DNA of 64,000 nucleotides from an uncultured Campylobacter sp. (GCF_938039245.1 NZ_CALHVN010000064.1:1-64000), one strand, 5' to 3'. Counted from the first letter of the stretch, positions 54,465-63,716 are shown. A program made the numbers and translations. Notes: generated from the sequence alone by a model not told the origin.

Positions 54465-55025
54465 ATGGCAAGAATGAAATTTTTCGTAGATACGAACAGA
54501 TGTATCAGCTGCTTTGGGTGTCAGGTCGCTTGTTCCTCTGCGCATGAGCTACCTGTGGGACTATATCGCCGCAAGGTTATCACGCTTTTTGACGGCATAG
54601 AGGGCAAAGAGCTATCTACTACGATAGCTTGCCAGCACTGCACCGACGCTCCTTGTGAACAGGTTTGTCCGGTGGATTGTTTTTACATCAGAGCCGACGG
54701 TATCGTGCTTCACGATAAAAACAAATGCATAGGCTGCGGATACTGCCTCTATGCGTGTCCGTTTGGCGCGCCGCAGTTTCCTAGAGACGGGGCGTTTGGC
54801 GTCAAGGGTTCTATGGATAAATGCACTATGTGCGCCGGAGGACCGGAGGAGACGAACTCTCACGAGGAGCGAGAGCTATACGGACAAAATAGGATGTCTG
54901 AGGGCAAAGTGCCGATGTGCGCCGCCGTTTGCGCTACGAACGCTCTACTTGTGGGCGACGCGGCCGAGGTTTCAAACGTATTTCGCAAGCGCGTTATGCT
55001 AAGACAAGCCGTCGCGATGTCGTAA
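54465..55025 (+). CDS. fdhB: Formate dehydrogenase iron-sulfur subunit
   Basis: The 186-residue protein has four 4Fe-4S motifs typical of FdhB/DmsB electron-transfer subunits: CISCFGCQVAC, CTDAPCEQVCPVDC, CIGCGYCLYACPFGAP and CTMCAGG with CAAVCATNAL. It starts two bases after the fdhA stop and a good ribosome site (gggagc) precedes. It would take electrons from FdhA to the membrane subunit. No cytochrome b subunit gene (fdhC) follows; a terminator ends the operon. Confidence 0.93.
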   Translation: MARMKFFVDTNRCISCFGCQVACSSAHELPVGLYRRKVITLFDGIEGKELSTTIACQHCTDAPCEQVCPVDCFYIRADGIVLHDKNKCIGCGYCLYACPFGAPQFPRDGAFGVKGSMDKCTMCAGGPEETNSHEERELYGQNRMSEGKVPMCAAVCATNALLVGDAAEVSNVFRKRVMLRQAVAMS

Positions 55026-55026
55026 T

Positions 55027-55062
55027 AAATTTAGGAGCGATCTCGCTCCTAAATTTCTTTTC
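55027..55062 (+). terminator. Terminator of the fdh operon
   Basis: AAATTTAGGAGCGA (55027-55040) pairs perfectly with TCGCTCCTAAATTT (55043-55056) over 14 bases with a two-base loop, followed by cttttc. The stop codon of fdhB overlaps the 5' edge by a few bases. Confidence 0.88.
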
Positions 55063-55129
55063 TATAATTATCCCAAATTTTTAAAATTTAGTTACTTTTC
55101 TACTCGCTAAAATCAAAATTTAAAGAGAC

Positions 55130-55140
55130 TTGATAATCAA
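55130..55140. promoter_or_regulatory. Candidate Fur-type half palindrome before the iron operon
   Basis: TTGATAATCAA (palindrome) lies at 55130-55140, with further TTGATA words at 55153 and 55169. They resemble pieces of Fur boxes, and the p19 operon is iron-regulated by Fur in C. jejuni. A possible -10 (TAGAAT, 55207-55212) lies 34 bases before the start. No full 19-base Fur box is evident, so confidence is low. Confidence 0.3.
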
Positions 55141-55245
55141 AAAAACAGCTTGTTGATACTATAGGTACTTGATAGCCGTTTTTATTTTCGCTAAAGTTTT
55201 TTAATGATAGAATACGCACACAAAACATATTTTTTTGGAGTTTTT

Positions 55246-57210
55246 ATGACTAAAATTTTGAGATTTATATTCGCTTTGTTTATCCCGTTTGCGCTAAATG
55301 CAGCGGATACGGACTACACGCCTGAGATACAGAGTATAAAAGATTCATTCGTAAGTATCATGCAGCAGTATAAAGAGGGCAAGATCGACGAAGCCAAAAC
55401 CGCTACGCAAAATGCTTATTTTGGGCATTTTGAAAATATCGAAGCAGCAATCAGGGTAAATTTTTCGAGAGAAAAAGCCTACTCGATGGAGTCTAAATTC
55501 GGCAAGATCCGCAAGGCAATCATCGCCAAAAAATCGGTAGAAGAGATACAAGCCATAATGGACGATCTAAATAAAGAAATGGATGAGGTTTTGCCGGTTA
55601 TAAACACCGGACATAAGCTAGTCGGCGAGTACTCAGATCCTAAAAACGCAGACGCCGCGCAGACAGCTAAAGCACCCGAAGCTAGCCAAGCTACGGCTCA
55701 GCCTGCAAGTATCGCCGCTATAGAGCCGCACTGGCAAGTGGTTTATAACGACATAAAAACAGCCCTTAGCGCTGCGGGCGCGGCTTACGAAAAGGGCGAT
55801 AAAGACGCAGCAAAACAGCAGATAAACAACAAAGCCAAATTTGAGCTATATCGCAACACGAAGTTAGAAGAGGCTATCCGTAGATTTATAGACGGCGGTC
55901 AGGGTATCGACGGCGACATCCAAAAACGCATGGGTTCGGCGATAATAGCGATAAACAACGATGTAGCCGCCGACGTACTAAAGTCAAATTTGGAAGAGCT
56001 TGATGCGCTGATATACGAAAACGTCGCCAAGCTACCTATGGACTCGGGCTCGCTAGCTACCAACGTAGTTTTGCCTGATAGCGCCGAGGATGACGCGGCT
56101 ACTGATTTTGCGCCCGTCGTTGCAAACATAAAGGCAAAAATTGCCGATGCGATCAAACTTTACGCCGCAAAAGACGTAGATAAAGCTATGAGCGATGCGC
56201 AGGATATTTACTTCGACGAGTTCGAAGGTAGCGGCATGGAAAACAAAGTAGGCGCGATAGACGTAGGCCTAAAAACTAAGATAGAAGGAAATTTCGGCGA
56301 AGTAGTCGCGCTGATGAAAGCGGGCGTGAGCGTCGAGAGACTCCAGCAAGCAGCCGATAACCTAGGCGCAAATTTAGACGCCGCGTTAGAAAAAACAAGC
56401 GGCAGTAGCTCGCCTTGGGCGCTATTTGTTTACGCGCTTACGGTCATACTTCGCGAGGGATTTGAGGCGCTTATCATCGTGGCGGCAGTCGTGGCGTATC
56501 TGCTAAAAACCGGCAACGAAAAGCGCATGAGTATCGTTTATAGCTCGCTTGGCGTAGCGGTCGTGCTAAGCTTTGTTATGGCGTGGATTATGAATTTGAT
56601 ATTTGCCGGCGCTGCAGGTCAAAAAAGAGAGGTGATGGAGGGCGCGGTAATGCTTATCGCCGTGGGACTGCTCTTTTACGTAGGTTTTTGGCTGCTTTCA
56701 AACGCAGGCGCGAAAAAATGGAGCAAATATATCCAAAGTCACGTCAGCGAGTCGATATCGGCTGGTTCTGCTAAGGCGCTTTGGTGGACGGTATTTTTAG
56801 CCGTATTTAGAGAGGGCGCGGAGACCGTGCTTTTCTATCAGGCGCTGATTTTCGACGCTAAAGATAGCGCGGGCTACTCGATGATAGCGCTGGGATTTGT
56901 AGTGGGGCTAGCCGTCTTGCTTGTTACTTACTACGTATTTAAAATTTTTGCTATCAAAATCCCGATCAAACCGTTTTTCTTGGTCACTTCGACGATCATC
57001 TTTTATATGTCGATCGTGTTTGTGGGCAAGGGACTTATGGAGTTCGTCGAGGGTAAAATTTTCGTTCCGACTAAGATCGAAGGCTTCCCTACTATCGAGT
57101 GGCTGGGCATTTATCCGTATTACGAGAGCTTGGTACCGCAGGCTATCATGATATCGGCGCTAATCATTGGCGTGATCATAATGAAAAAAAAGCAAGCCAA
57201 AGAGGCTTAA
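55246..57210 (+). CDS. FTR1-family iron permease of the p19 system
   Basis: The start at 55246 is chosen over an in-frame ATG at 55204 because ggag precedes it and it gives a clean signal peptide (MTKILRFIFALFIPFALNA). The 654-residue product has a large periplasmic N-terminal part of about 390 residues with repeated helical pairs, then seven or so membrane helices with the FTR1 motif REGFEALIIVA and REGAETVLFYQ (Arg-Glu-Gly-Ala/Phe-Glu), the iron-translocating signature. It works with p19. Same gene order as C. jejuni cj1658-cj1664. Confidence 0.92.
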   Translation: MTKILRFIFALFIPFALNAADTDYTPEIQSIKDSFVSIMQQYKEGKIDEAKTATQNAYFGHFENIEAAIRVNFSREKAYSMESKFGKIRKAIIAKKSVEEIQAIMDDLNKEMDEVLPVINTGHKLVGEYSDPKNADAAQTAKAPEASQATAQPASIAAIEPHWQVVYNDIKTALSAAGAAYEKGDKDAAKQQINNKAKFELYRNTKLEEAIRRFIDGGQGIDGDIQKRMGSAIIAINNDVAADVLKSNLEELDALIYENVAKLPMDSGSLATNVVLPDSAEDDAATDFAPVVANIKAKIADAIKLYAAKDVDKAMSDAQDIYFDEFEGSGMENKVGAIDVGLKTKIEGNFGEVVALMKAGVSVERLQQAADNLGANLDAALEKTSGSSSPWALFVYALTVILREGFEALIIVAAVVAYLLKTGNEKRMSIVYSSLGVAVVLSFVMAWIMNLIFAGAAGQKREVMEGAVMLIAVGLLFYVGFWLLSNAGAKKWSKYIQSHVSESISAGSAKALWWTVFLAVFREGAETVLFYQALIFDAKDSAGYSMIALGFVVGLAVLLVTYYVFKIFAIKIPIKPFFLVTSTIIFYMSIVFVGKGLMEFVEGKIFVPTKIEGFPTIEWLGIYPYYESLVPQAIMISALIIGVIIMKKKQAKEA

Positions 57211-57285
57211 ATTTGACGTTTCTAGCTTTCACGGGTTGCCGCGAAGCATAAAAGTAAATTTACAAACCAATTTAAAGGAGAGAAC

Positions 57286-57807
57286 ATGAATAAATTTGTT
57301 AAAACAGCTTTGGCGTTTAGCCTTGCTGCTTCAGTTGCCCTAGCAGGTGAGTTTCCTATCGGCGATCCGGTAGAGATCAACGGTATGGAGATAGCCGCTG
57401 TTTATCTAGAGCCTATAGATATGGAGCCAAAAGGCATCGACCTAGCTCCTAGCAAAGCCGACATCCACCTAGAGGCCGACATACACGCTATCGAGGGAAA
57501 CAAAAACGGTTTTGCGGCCGGCGAGTGGATTCCTTATCTAAAAGTTAATTACGAGCTAAAAAACCTAGATAACGGTAAAGTTAAAAAAGGGACGTTTATG
57601 CCTATGGTCGCTCAAGACGGCCCTCACTACGGAGCCAACCTAAAAATGGATACGGGCGTGGGCAACTACGAGCTAAAATTTCATATAGAAAATCCTGAAA
57701 AACAAGGCTTCGGTCGCCATGCGGATAAAGAAACAGGCGTAGGTAAATGGTTTGAGCCTTTCACTACGACTTATAAATTCCAATACACTGGAGCGCCTGC
57801 TAAATAA
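57286..57807 (+). CDS. p19: Periplasmic iron/copper-binding protein p19
   Basis: The 173-residue Tpd-family protein has a signal peptide (MNKFVKTALAFSLAASVALA) and the p19 fold residues. Metal ligands of this family include His and Glu: HLEADIHAIEGN, MPMVAQDGPHYGANLKM and FGRHADKETGVGKWF are visible. It binds Cu2+ and Fe in the periplasm and feeds iron to FTR1. A terminator-like hairpin follows, so p19 may be made in excess over the downstream genes. Confidence 0.95.
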   Translation: MNKFVKTALAFSLAASVALAGEFPIGDPVEINGMEIAAVYLEPIDMEPKGIDLAPSKADIHLEADIHAIEGNKNGFAAGEWIPYLKVNYELKNLDNGKVKKGTFMPMVAQDGPHYGANLKMDTGVGNYELKFHIENPEKQGFGRHADKETGVGKWFEPFTTTYKFQYTGAPAK

Positions 57808-57814
57808 TTCAGGC

Positions 57815-57845
57815 TTAGAGCGGCTAAGCCCGCTCTAAATTTTAC
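57815..57845 (+). terminator. Attenuator-like terminator after p19
   Basis: TTAGAGCGG (57815-57823) pairs with CCGCTCTAA (57830-57838) and is followed by atttta. The overlapping GGCTTA (57812-57817) can instead pair with TAAGCC (57825-57830), an alternative that disrupts the terminator. The operon continues after it. Confidence 0.6.
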
Positions 57846-57872
57846 TTAAATTCTCAAATTTTAGGGCTGATC

Positions 57873-59240
57873 ATGTCTATATATTTCGTCCAAGTTATCT
57901 CATCGTTACTGGGATTTGTCCTTTTTGCAGCGTTAAACAACGACAAAAAGAACCTAAAAGCGCTATTTTTACCCTCGGTTTTGGGTATCGCAGCTGGCAT
58001 AGTCGTTTTTAAGATCGCTAGACTCACGCTTCACGATGCCGGCATGAAAATGGTATTTGACGCGGCCACTTTGATATTTTTGCTAGTTAGCGCGCTTTGG
58101 ATTTTTATCAAATTTAACCCTGCAAAGATGATAACGTTTTTCGCCTTGGGTGCGGGCTACGGCCTAACCTACGCTCACGCTAGCGCGAATTTTCCGGTAT
58201 TTGCCGGCGAGCTACTCGATACGCAGTCCATCATCAGCCTATTTTTGATGATATTTGCGTTTTTGCTTTTACTGATTTTATTTTTCGTCGTTTCAAATTT
58301 AAAAGAGTGCCTATGCAAGCACGTCTTACGGACGTTTTCGCTTCTTTCGCTCGTGGTTTTGATAGTGCAGGCTATTTCAAACACGGGGCTTGAGTTTATG
58401 CGAGCGGGCATGATACCTACGTATCCGTGGGCGCTCTCGCTCGTGGCTAAGGGCATTTACTATACGACGTTTGCGCAGTATTTTTTCATCTTTTTAGTTT
58501 TGGTTTTGGCGGTTGTAAATTTCAAAAAACGCCCGGCTCCGCTGGTAAAATCAGTCGTGGGCTCAAATAAATTTAGATTTAATAACGCGACTAGAAATTT
58601 CATGGCGGCAAACTCAAAAAGTAGCATAGCTATCGTCGTTACGGCTCTGATTTTTGGGCTTTATTACGACCTGCACGCATCTAAACCGCCCGAGATCTCA
58701 GATCCTATCGTCGTAGAACCCGTAAACAACGAGTTTAAATTTGACGTCCAAGAGCTAGCCGACAACGAACTTCACCGCTATGCCTACATAAACGACGAAG
58801 GCAGGGAGATAAGATTTTTTCTTTTAAACCGCTTTTCAGACCGCGCTTCGCCGATCATCGTATTTGACGCGTGCGCGATATGCGGCGATATGGGCTACGT
58901 CAAAAAGGGCGGCGATCTCATCTGCATCTCGTGCAACGTACGCATTTTCTTGCCGTCGGTTGGCAAAGAGGGCGGCTGCAACCCGATACCTATGCCGTTT
59001 GAATTTGACGGCAAATTCGTAACCGTAACGCTCGATACCATCCAAAGCGGCGCGAACTACTTCTCAAAAGTCGTCGAAAAAACGGTGTTAGATCCGGTAA
59101 GCCGCAAAAAAGTAAGCAACATCGGCTCGAAATCTTATTTATACTACAACAGGACGTATTTCTTTGAAAGCGAAAAAACTCAGGCGGAATTTGAAGCCAA
59201 CCCTGAAAAATACGTCGATATAAACGGGACTTTAAAATGA
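57873..59240 (+). CDS. DUF2318 membrane protein of the p19 system
   Basis: The 455-residue protein has about eight to nine hydrophobic helices in the first 290 residues, then a soluble domain with FDACAICGDMGYVKKGGDLICISCNVRIF (two CxxC pairs, about 330-350) and a Lys-Glu-Gly-Gly-Cys region, the DUF2318 hallmark. The paired CxxC may hold an iron-sulfur or other metal site; in C. jejuni it is encoded in the same place (cj1660). It probably has a redox role in iron release from p19 (inference). It overlaps the next gene by four bases. Confidence 0.85.
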   Translation: MSIYFVQVISSLLGFVLFAALNNDKKNLKALFLPSVLGIAAGIVVFKIARLTLHDAGMKMVFDAATLIFLLVSALWIFIKFNPAKMITFFALGAGYGLTYAHASANFPVFAGELLDTQSIISLFLMIFAFLLLLILFFVVSNLKECLCKHVLRTFSLLSLVVLIVQAISNTGLEFMRAGMIPTYPWALSLVAKGIYYTTFAQYFFIFLVLVLAVVNFKKRPAPLVKSVVGSNKFRFNNATRNFMAANSKSSIAIVVTALIFGLYYDLHASKPPEISDPIVVEPVNNEFKFDVQELADNELHRYAYINDEGREIRFFLLNRFSDRASPIIVFDACAICGDMGYVKKGGDLICISCNVRIFLPSVGKEGGCNPIPMPFEFDGKFVTVTLDTIQSGANYFSKVVEKTVLDPVSRKKVSNIGSKSYLYYNRTYFFESEKTQAEFEANPEKYVDINGTLK

Positions 59241-60517
59241 AAAATATGCAACTAAGGCTCATAAAAAGCTCGATCACCGGCTCGAAGGTGCAAAAAGGAA
59301 TGGCCTTTATCACCATACTTTTGGCGACGGTTTTGATCGCTTGTATGCTAAATATCACGCTAAAAATCGGCGATCAGATCGCTAGCGAGCTACGCGGCTA
59401 CGGCTCAAACATCGTCGTCCTGCCAAAGGGCGAAGCGCTAGCTATCGAGATCGAGGGTAAAAATTTCACTCCGCTAAAATCGCAAAATTACCTAAACGAA
59501 GAGGATTTGCATAAGGTAAAGGAAATTTTTTGGCGAAATAATATCGTGGCGTTTGCGCCGTTTTTAAACGGCGAGGTAAAGGACGCTAGCGGCGAAAAAT
59601 ACCAAATCACGGGCACTTGGTTTGATAAATTTGCAAAAGTAGCCGACGAGCCCGAGTTTAAAACGGGCGTGAAAACGCTGTTTGGCTTTTGGGCGGTCGA
59701 CGGCAAATGGATAGAGGACGACGATACGCAAAACGTGCTCGTAGGAGAAAATTTAGCCGCAAAGCGAAATTTGAGCGTCGGCAGCGAGCTAAATTTAAAC
59801 GGACGTAGCGTAAAAATCGCAGGCGTGCTAAAAGGAGCCGGCGAAGAAAGCTATAAAATCGTAACCTCGCTAAAGCTCGCCCAAGAGCTTCTAAATAAGC
59901 CCGGCCAATACTCAAAAGCCGAGGTTTCAGCGATGACGATCCCCGAAAACGATCTCTCCGTCAAGGCCAGGCGAAATTTAGACAACCTAGATAGTGCCGA
60001 ATATGATATGTGGTACTGCTCGGCCTACGTTAGCTCGATCGCATATCAGATCGAGGAGAACTACGCGGGCGTAGCGGCAAAGGCGATGATGCAAGTAAGC
60101 GACGCCGAGAGTAACATCGTGAAAAAAATCCAAAGCCTAATGGGTATCGTGAGCATCATCGCGCTGGCGGTCTCTTCTATCGGCATTACATCGCTGATGA
60201 CTAGCGAAATTTACAGACGTAAAAAAGAGATCGGTCTGCTAAAAGCCATAGGTGCCAGCAACTTTGAAATTTACGCCCTTTTTGCGAGCGAAAGCCTAGT
60301 TGTGGCGTTTTTTGCGGGCATTTTGGGAGCGTTTTTGGGCTACGCGTTAAGCTACATAATCGCTTACAGTATCTTTGGCTACGGTATCGGCATCGCTTGG
60401 ATCGTGCTTCCGCTTAGTATCGCTTTTGCGCTTCTTATATCGATCGCGGGCTCGCTCGTGCCGATGAGAAGCGTCGTCAAACTCTTGCCTGCGGAGGTGC
60501 TATATGATCGCAAATAA
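59237..60517 (+). CDS. FtsX/MacB-type ABC transporter permease, first
   Basis: The 426-residue permease has an N-terminal membrane segment (GMAFITILLATVLIACMLNI), a long periplasmic domain (about 45-300) and three C-terminal helices with the FtsX motif EIYRRKKEIGLLKAIGASNFEI. It matches the cj1661 type of the p19 operon. The partner permease and ATPase follow, overlapping by 14 bases and with one base between, respectively. Confidence 0.88.
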   Translation: MKNMQLRLIKSSITGSKVQKGMAFITILLATVLIACMLNITLKIGDQIASELRGYGSNIVVLPKGEALAIEIEGKNFTPLKSQNYLNEEDLHKVKEIFWRNNIVAFAPFLNGEVKDASGEKYQITGTWFDKFAKVADEPEFKTGVKTLFGFWAVDGKWIEDDDTQNVLVGENLAAKRNLSVGSELNLNGRSVKIAGVLKGAGEESYKIVTSLKLAQELLNKPGQYSKAEVSAMTIPENDLSVKARRNLDNLDSAEYDMWYCSAYVSSIAYQIEENYAGVAAKAMMQVSDAESNIVKKIQSLMGIVSIIALAVSSIGITSLMTSEIYRRKKEIGLLKAIGASNFEIYALFASESLVVAFFAGILGAFLGYALSYIIAYSIFGYGIGIAWIVLPLSIAFALLISIAGSLVPMRSVVKLLPAEVLYDRK

Positions 60518-61643
60518 GGGCTTTTTTTATAACGTCATCTTTAAAAGCCTGCGCTTTGGCGCGGCTAGAGTGGGCGTCATCATCGTCTCTATCTTGCTTG
60601 GCGCGTGCGTGACGGCGGCCTTTGTAAACGTATATCTAGATATCGATTCAAAAGTAACAAAGGAGCTAAAAAGCTACGGCGCAAACGTAATTTTCGCCCC
60701 TGCAGACCCCGTTAGCGACGCGATAGACGAGGCTAAATTTAACGAAAAGATCGCCAAAATCCCAAGCGACAAGCTAATCGGACAGAGCGGATATCTTTTT
60801 ACGCAGGTAAACATAGGCCCTACGACTGCGATCGCCATGGGCGTCAAATTTAGCGATCTAACGCGGGTTAAGCCGTTTTTGGAGGTTAAAGAGGGGCAGG
60901 GCATAACGCTTGATTTTGACGAGAGAAACGCGCTAATCGGCACCGATCTAGCTAAACAAAGCGGCTTTAAGGTCGGCGACGTGATAGAAGTGAGGCAAAT
61001 CGGCGCGAATTCGGGCGAAAAGGTAAAGATCCGCGGCATCGTGCAAGACGGCGACAAGGAGGACTCGCTACTCATCATCTCTCTACCTCTAGCTCAAAAG
61101 ATAGCAAACGAGCCAAATACGCTAAACTACGCCGAGGCCGTAGTAACGGGCAAATTTGACTACATAAGCGAGCTTGGTAAAAGCCTTAGCGACGAGCAAA
61201 TTTCCGTCAAACCCGTAGCTAAAATTTCAAAATCAGAGGGCCTAATTTTGGATAAGATTAAGCTTTTGATGGCACTTGTTAGCTTTGTTATCTTGCTGAT
61301 CACTTCTATGTGCGTAAACACGACGCTAAGCGCGATTTTATTCTCGCGCTCAAAGGAGATCGCGCTGCTTAGAGCGCTGGGCGCTAGCAAGAAAAACGTG
61401 TTAAATTTGTTCGGCGTTGAGACTTTCGTCACGGCGTTTGCGGCGGCTTTTGTAGGCGCAATTTTAGGCTACGGCTTAGCGCAAATTTTAGGTTACGCGA
61501 TTTTTGATTCGAGCATCGATTTTAGATTTATGAGCATACCGATAGCGATGGCGATCTCGCTCGTTTTTGCGGGCGTGGCCTCGATCTATCCGATCAAACG
61601 GGCGCTAGAAAATAAAATGGCCGATATTTTAAGAGGAGAATAA
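60504..61643 (+). CDS. FtsX/MacB-type ABC transporter permease, second
   Basis: The 379-residue paralogue has the same plan: one N-terminal helix, a periplasmic domain of about 220 residues and three C-terminal helices with LFSRSKEIALLRALGASKKNV. It likely forms a heterodimer with the preceding protein (cj1662 type). Its start overlaps the previous gene by 14 bases. Confidence 0.88.
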   Translation: MIANKGFFYNVIFKSLRFGAARVGVIIVSILLGACVTAAFVNVYLDIDSKVTKELKSYGANVIFAPADPVSDAIDEAKFNEKIAKIPSDKLIGQSGYLFTQVNIGPTTAIAMGVKFSDLTRVKPFLEVKEGQGITLDFDERNALIGTDLAKQSGFKVGDVIEVRQIGANSGEKVKIRGIVQDGDKEDSLLIISLPLAQKIANEPNTLNYAEAVVTGKFDYISELGKSLSDEQISVKPVAKISKSEGLILDKIKLLMALVSFVILLITSMCVNTTLSAILFSRSKEIALLRALGASKKNVLNLFGVETFVTAFAAAFVGAILGYGLAQILGYAIFDSSIDFRFMSIPIAMAISLVFAGVASIYPIKRALENKMADILRGE

Positions 61644-61644
61644 T

Positions 61645-62382
61645 ATGCAGTACGCGATAAGATTAAACGGGATAGAAAAAAGATTCGGCGAAGTAAAAGC
61701 GCTAGAGAGCATTACCTTTGACGTAAACGCCGGTGAGTGGGTCAGCATAATGGGCCCAAGCGGTAGCGGCAAAAGCACGCTGGTAAATATCCTCTCGCTT
61801 ATGGACGAGCCGACCGCAGGCACGTACACGCTAGGCGGAGACGACGCTAGCAGGCTTAGCGACGAGGAGACACTCAAATTTCGCCGCGAAAAGATCGGGC
61901 TGATATTTCAGCAGTTTCACCTCATCCCTTACCTAAACTGCGTCGAAAACGTGATGATAGCGCAGTACTATCACAGCAGCGTGGACGAGGAGGACGCTAA
62001 AAAGGCTCTCGAGCGAGTGGGACTGGGACACAGACTAGATCACCGTCCGAGTCAGCTTAGCGGCGGCGAGCAGCAGCGTCTGTGCATCGCGCGCGCCCTG
62101 ATAAACGATCCTGATATCTTGATAGCCGACGAGCCGACGGGCAACCTCGACGAAGCAAACGAACGCGTAGTTTTGGAGCTGTTTCAAAAGCTGCGAAGCG
62201 AGGGCAAAACGATCCTGCTCATCACGCACAACCCGGATCTTGGGCAGTTTGGCGATAAGATCGTTTATCTAAGGCACGGCAAGATGGAAAATATCCACTA
62301 CGTGAGCGACGGCGAGCGTGCGGAGGCATGCGAGAGGCTAGCTGCTCAGCCAAGCGGCCAAAGCGCCTTTGCGACGGTTTAA
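61645..62382 (+). CDS. ABC transporter ATPase of the p19 system (LolD/MacB type)
   Basis: The 245-residue ATPase has GPSGSGKSTLVN (Walker A), QQFHLIPYLNCVENVM (Q-loop), LSGGEQQRLCIARAL (signature), ILIADEPTGNLDE (Walker B) and LITHNPD (H-loop). It starts at ATG 61645, one base after the permease stop, behind agaggaga. It powers the two FtsX-type permeases, possibly moving an unknown factor or mechanically driving iron release (inference). Confidence 0.92.
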   Translation: MQYAIRLNGIEKRFGEVKALESITFDVNAGEWVSIMGPSGSGKSTLVNILSLMDEPTAGTYTLGGDDASRLSDEETLKFRREKIGLIFQQFHLIPYLNCVENVMIAQYYHSSVDEEDAKKALERVGLGHRLDHRPSQLSGGEQQRLCIARALINDPDILIADEPTGNLDEANERVVLELFQKLRSEGKTILLITHNPDLGQFGDKIVYLRHGKMENIHYVSDGERAEACERLAAQPSGQSAFATV

Positions 62383-62395
62383 ATTTGGGAGAATT

Positions 62396-62893
62396 ATGAT
62401 AAAAAAATATATATTATTAGTCTTTGCGGCGGCGATGATAGCGGGCTGCGGAAATAGCGGCTTTGACAAGCACCACATCAGCCTAAACTCGCCAAAGGGC
62501 GTAGACACGCACTATTTTCCAGAGGGTAGACGGCTCAAAACGGACGGCAAGCCTTATATGCTCTTTTTCTTCGGCACATCCTGCGGCGCCTGCGTAGCGC
62601 AAGCTCCAATCGTAAATGAAATTTACTCCGAGCTTAAGGACAAATTCGGCGTTTACGGGATATTTGGACCCAGCCTTGGCTTTGATAAAGATATCGATAT
62701 GGTAAAGCACCACGGCATCGAATACGATGTGATTAGCGATAAAATTTCGGTCGATTATTTCAGTAAGGCAGTGGGCGGCGTGATGGGCGTGCCCGCGATC
62801 TTCGTCTTTGACGGCGAGGGCAATCTCAAAAAGCGCTTCATCGGACTCACTCCAAAAGCCACTCTAGAAAACGAGATCAAGCTGGTATTATAA
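62396..62893 (+). CDS. TlpA-like thioredoxin-fold lipoprotein
   Basis: The start ATG 62396 is preferred over an upstream TTG at 62369: ggagaa precedes it and a lipoprotein signal follows (MIKKYILLVFAAAMIAGC, lipobox IAGC). The 165-residue product has a TlpA/ResA fold with active site GTSCGACVAQAP (Cys-Gly-Ala-Cys) and cis-Pro GVPAIF. It is the last gene of the p19 operon (cj1664 type), probably keeping the CxxC pairs of the DUF2318 protein reduced. Confidence 0.88.
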   Translation: MIKKYILLVFAAAMIAGCGNSGFDKHHISLNSPKGVDTHYFPEGRRLKTDGKPYMLFFFGTSCGACVAQAPIVNEIYSELKDKFGVYGIFGPSLGFDKDIDMVKHHGIEYDVISDKISVDYFSKAVGGVMGVPAIFVFDGEGNLKKRFIGLTPKATLENEIKLVL

Positions 62894-62941
62894 ATTTACT
62901 CAAACGTAAAGATTTAGTAGTAAAATACGCTTAAATTTGAT

Positions 62942-62988
62942 CCTAAATTTGACCCGTCCGCGTTAAATTTGCTGCGGTCAAATTTAGG
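62942..62988 (+). repeat. 13-bp inverted repeat in the leader of the lipoprotein gene
   Basis: CCTAAATTTGACC (62942-62954) pairs perfectly with GGTCAAATTTAGG (62976-62988). The ribosome site (gaggaga, 62990-62996) lies immediately after it. No T-run follows, so it is a leader structure rather than a terminator; it may limit translation. Confidence 0.55.
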
Positions 62989-63002
62989 CGAGGAGACGCG
63001 AA

Positions 63003-63596
63003 ATGAAACTAAAAATTTTCTCTATTTTGCTATTTGCGATTTTTTTCGTAGGCTGCGGCGAACCGCGCACGCCCGAGCTTTACGCTAAAAGCACGGTGCC
63101 TATTTTTATAACAAACGGCGACGTGAAAAAAGCCTCGCGTAGCGTCTATGTTTACTTTAAAAACTCCTGCGGCTACGCAAATACGCTAGAAAACACCGTG
63201 CGAAGCAAACTACTGCAAAACGGCTTTACGCAAAGCCTCGATCAAAAAAGCGCCGATATCGTGATAATGGGCGATTTTGCGAGTTTGCAGCGCCTTGAGC
63301 GACGCGAACGCCCGCGAGTGTATATGAATATGGGATATGGCTTTGGCAGCTACGGGCGCACACGAAGTATGGGCTTTGGCATGCTTTTTGGCGACCCGTT
63401 TGACGATGATTTTTACGACAGGACGGATTATTATCTTTATAGAGCCTTTATCAGCGTGATGATCCGCGCAAACGGCAGCGAACAAAGGACCAATCTCGAG
63501 ATCGAAAGCGGCCGAAATCTTTATTCGCCAAGCTACATAATCCCATACATAGAAGAAAAGGCGGCGACGCAGATACTTAACTTTTTTTACCCTTAA
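63003..63596 (+). CDS. Outer-membrane lipoprotein of unknown function
   Basis: The 197-residue protein has a lipoprotein signal (MKLKIFSILLFAIFFVGC). The mature part has VYVYFKNSCGY, KSADIVIMGDF, an aromatic and Gly-rich region (MGYGFGSYGRTRSMGFGMLFGDPFDDDFY) and EEKAATQILNFF. The layout is slightly TraT-like (surface exclusion and complement resistance lipoproteins), but I would not assign it. It starts with a strong gaggaga site. Confidence 0.75.
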   Translation: MKLKIFSILLFAIFFVGCGEPRTPELYAKSTVPIFITNGDVKKASRSVYVYFKNSCGYANTLENTVRSKLLQNGFTQSLDQKSADIVIMGDFASLQRLERRERPRVYMNMGYGFGSYGRTRSMGFGMLFGDPFDDDFYDRTDYYLYRAFISVMIRANGSEQRTNLEIESGRNLYSPSYIIPYIEEKAATQILNFFYP

Positions 63597-63716
63597 CGGC
63601 TTGTCTTTTTCCTTTATGCTTCGTTAGAAACTCGGTCGGCTTCAGTCACGGACGACTAGTCCGCCCCCTCGTCTCCGTCGTTTCCGCCTCGTCTAAAGAA
63701 GAAATACTTCGCCTTA
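63597..63716. repeat. Intergenic repeat, copy C (after the lipoprotein gene)
   Basis: It starts the base after the lipoprotein stop (cggcttgtctttttcc, 63597) and follows copy A through atgcttcgttagaaa to gcctcgtctaaa (63685-63696) and aatacttcgcc. The outer arms GAAAC/GTTTC pair, and the inner stem is CGGAC-GACTA-GTCCG (63649-63663). Confidence 0.75.

Noticed and set aside
55204..55245. Upstream ATG for the FTR1 gene
   Set aside because: No ribosome site and it would put 14 residues before a normal signal peptide; ATG 55246 has ggag at the right spacing.
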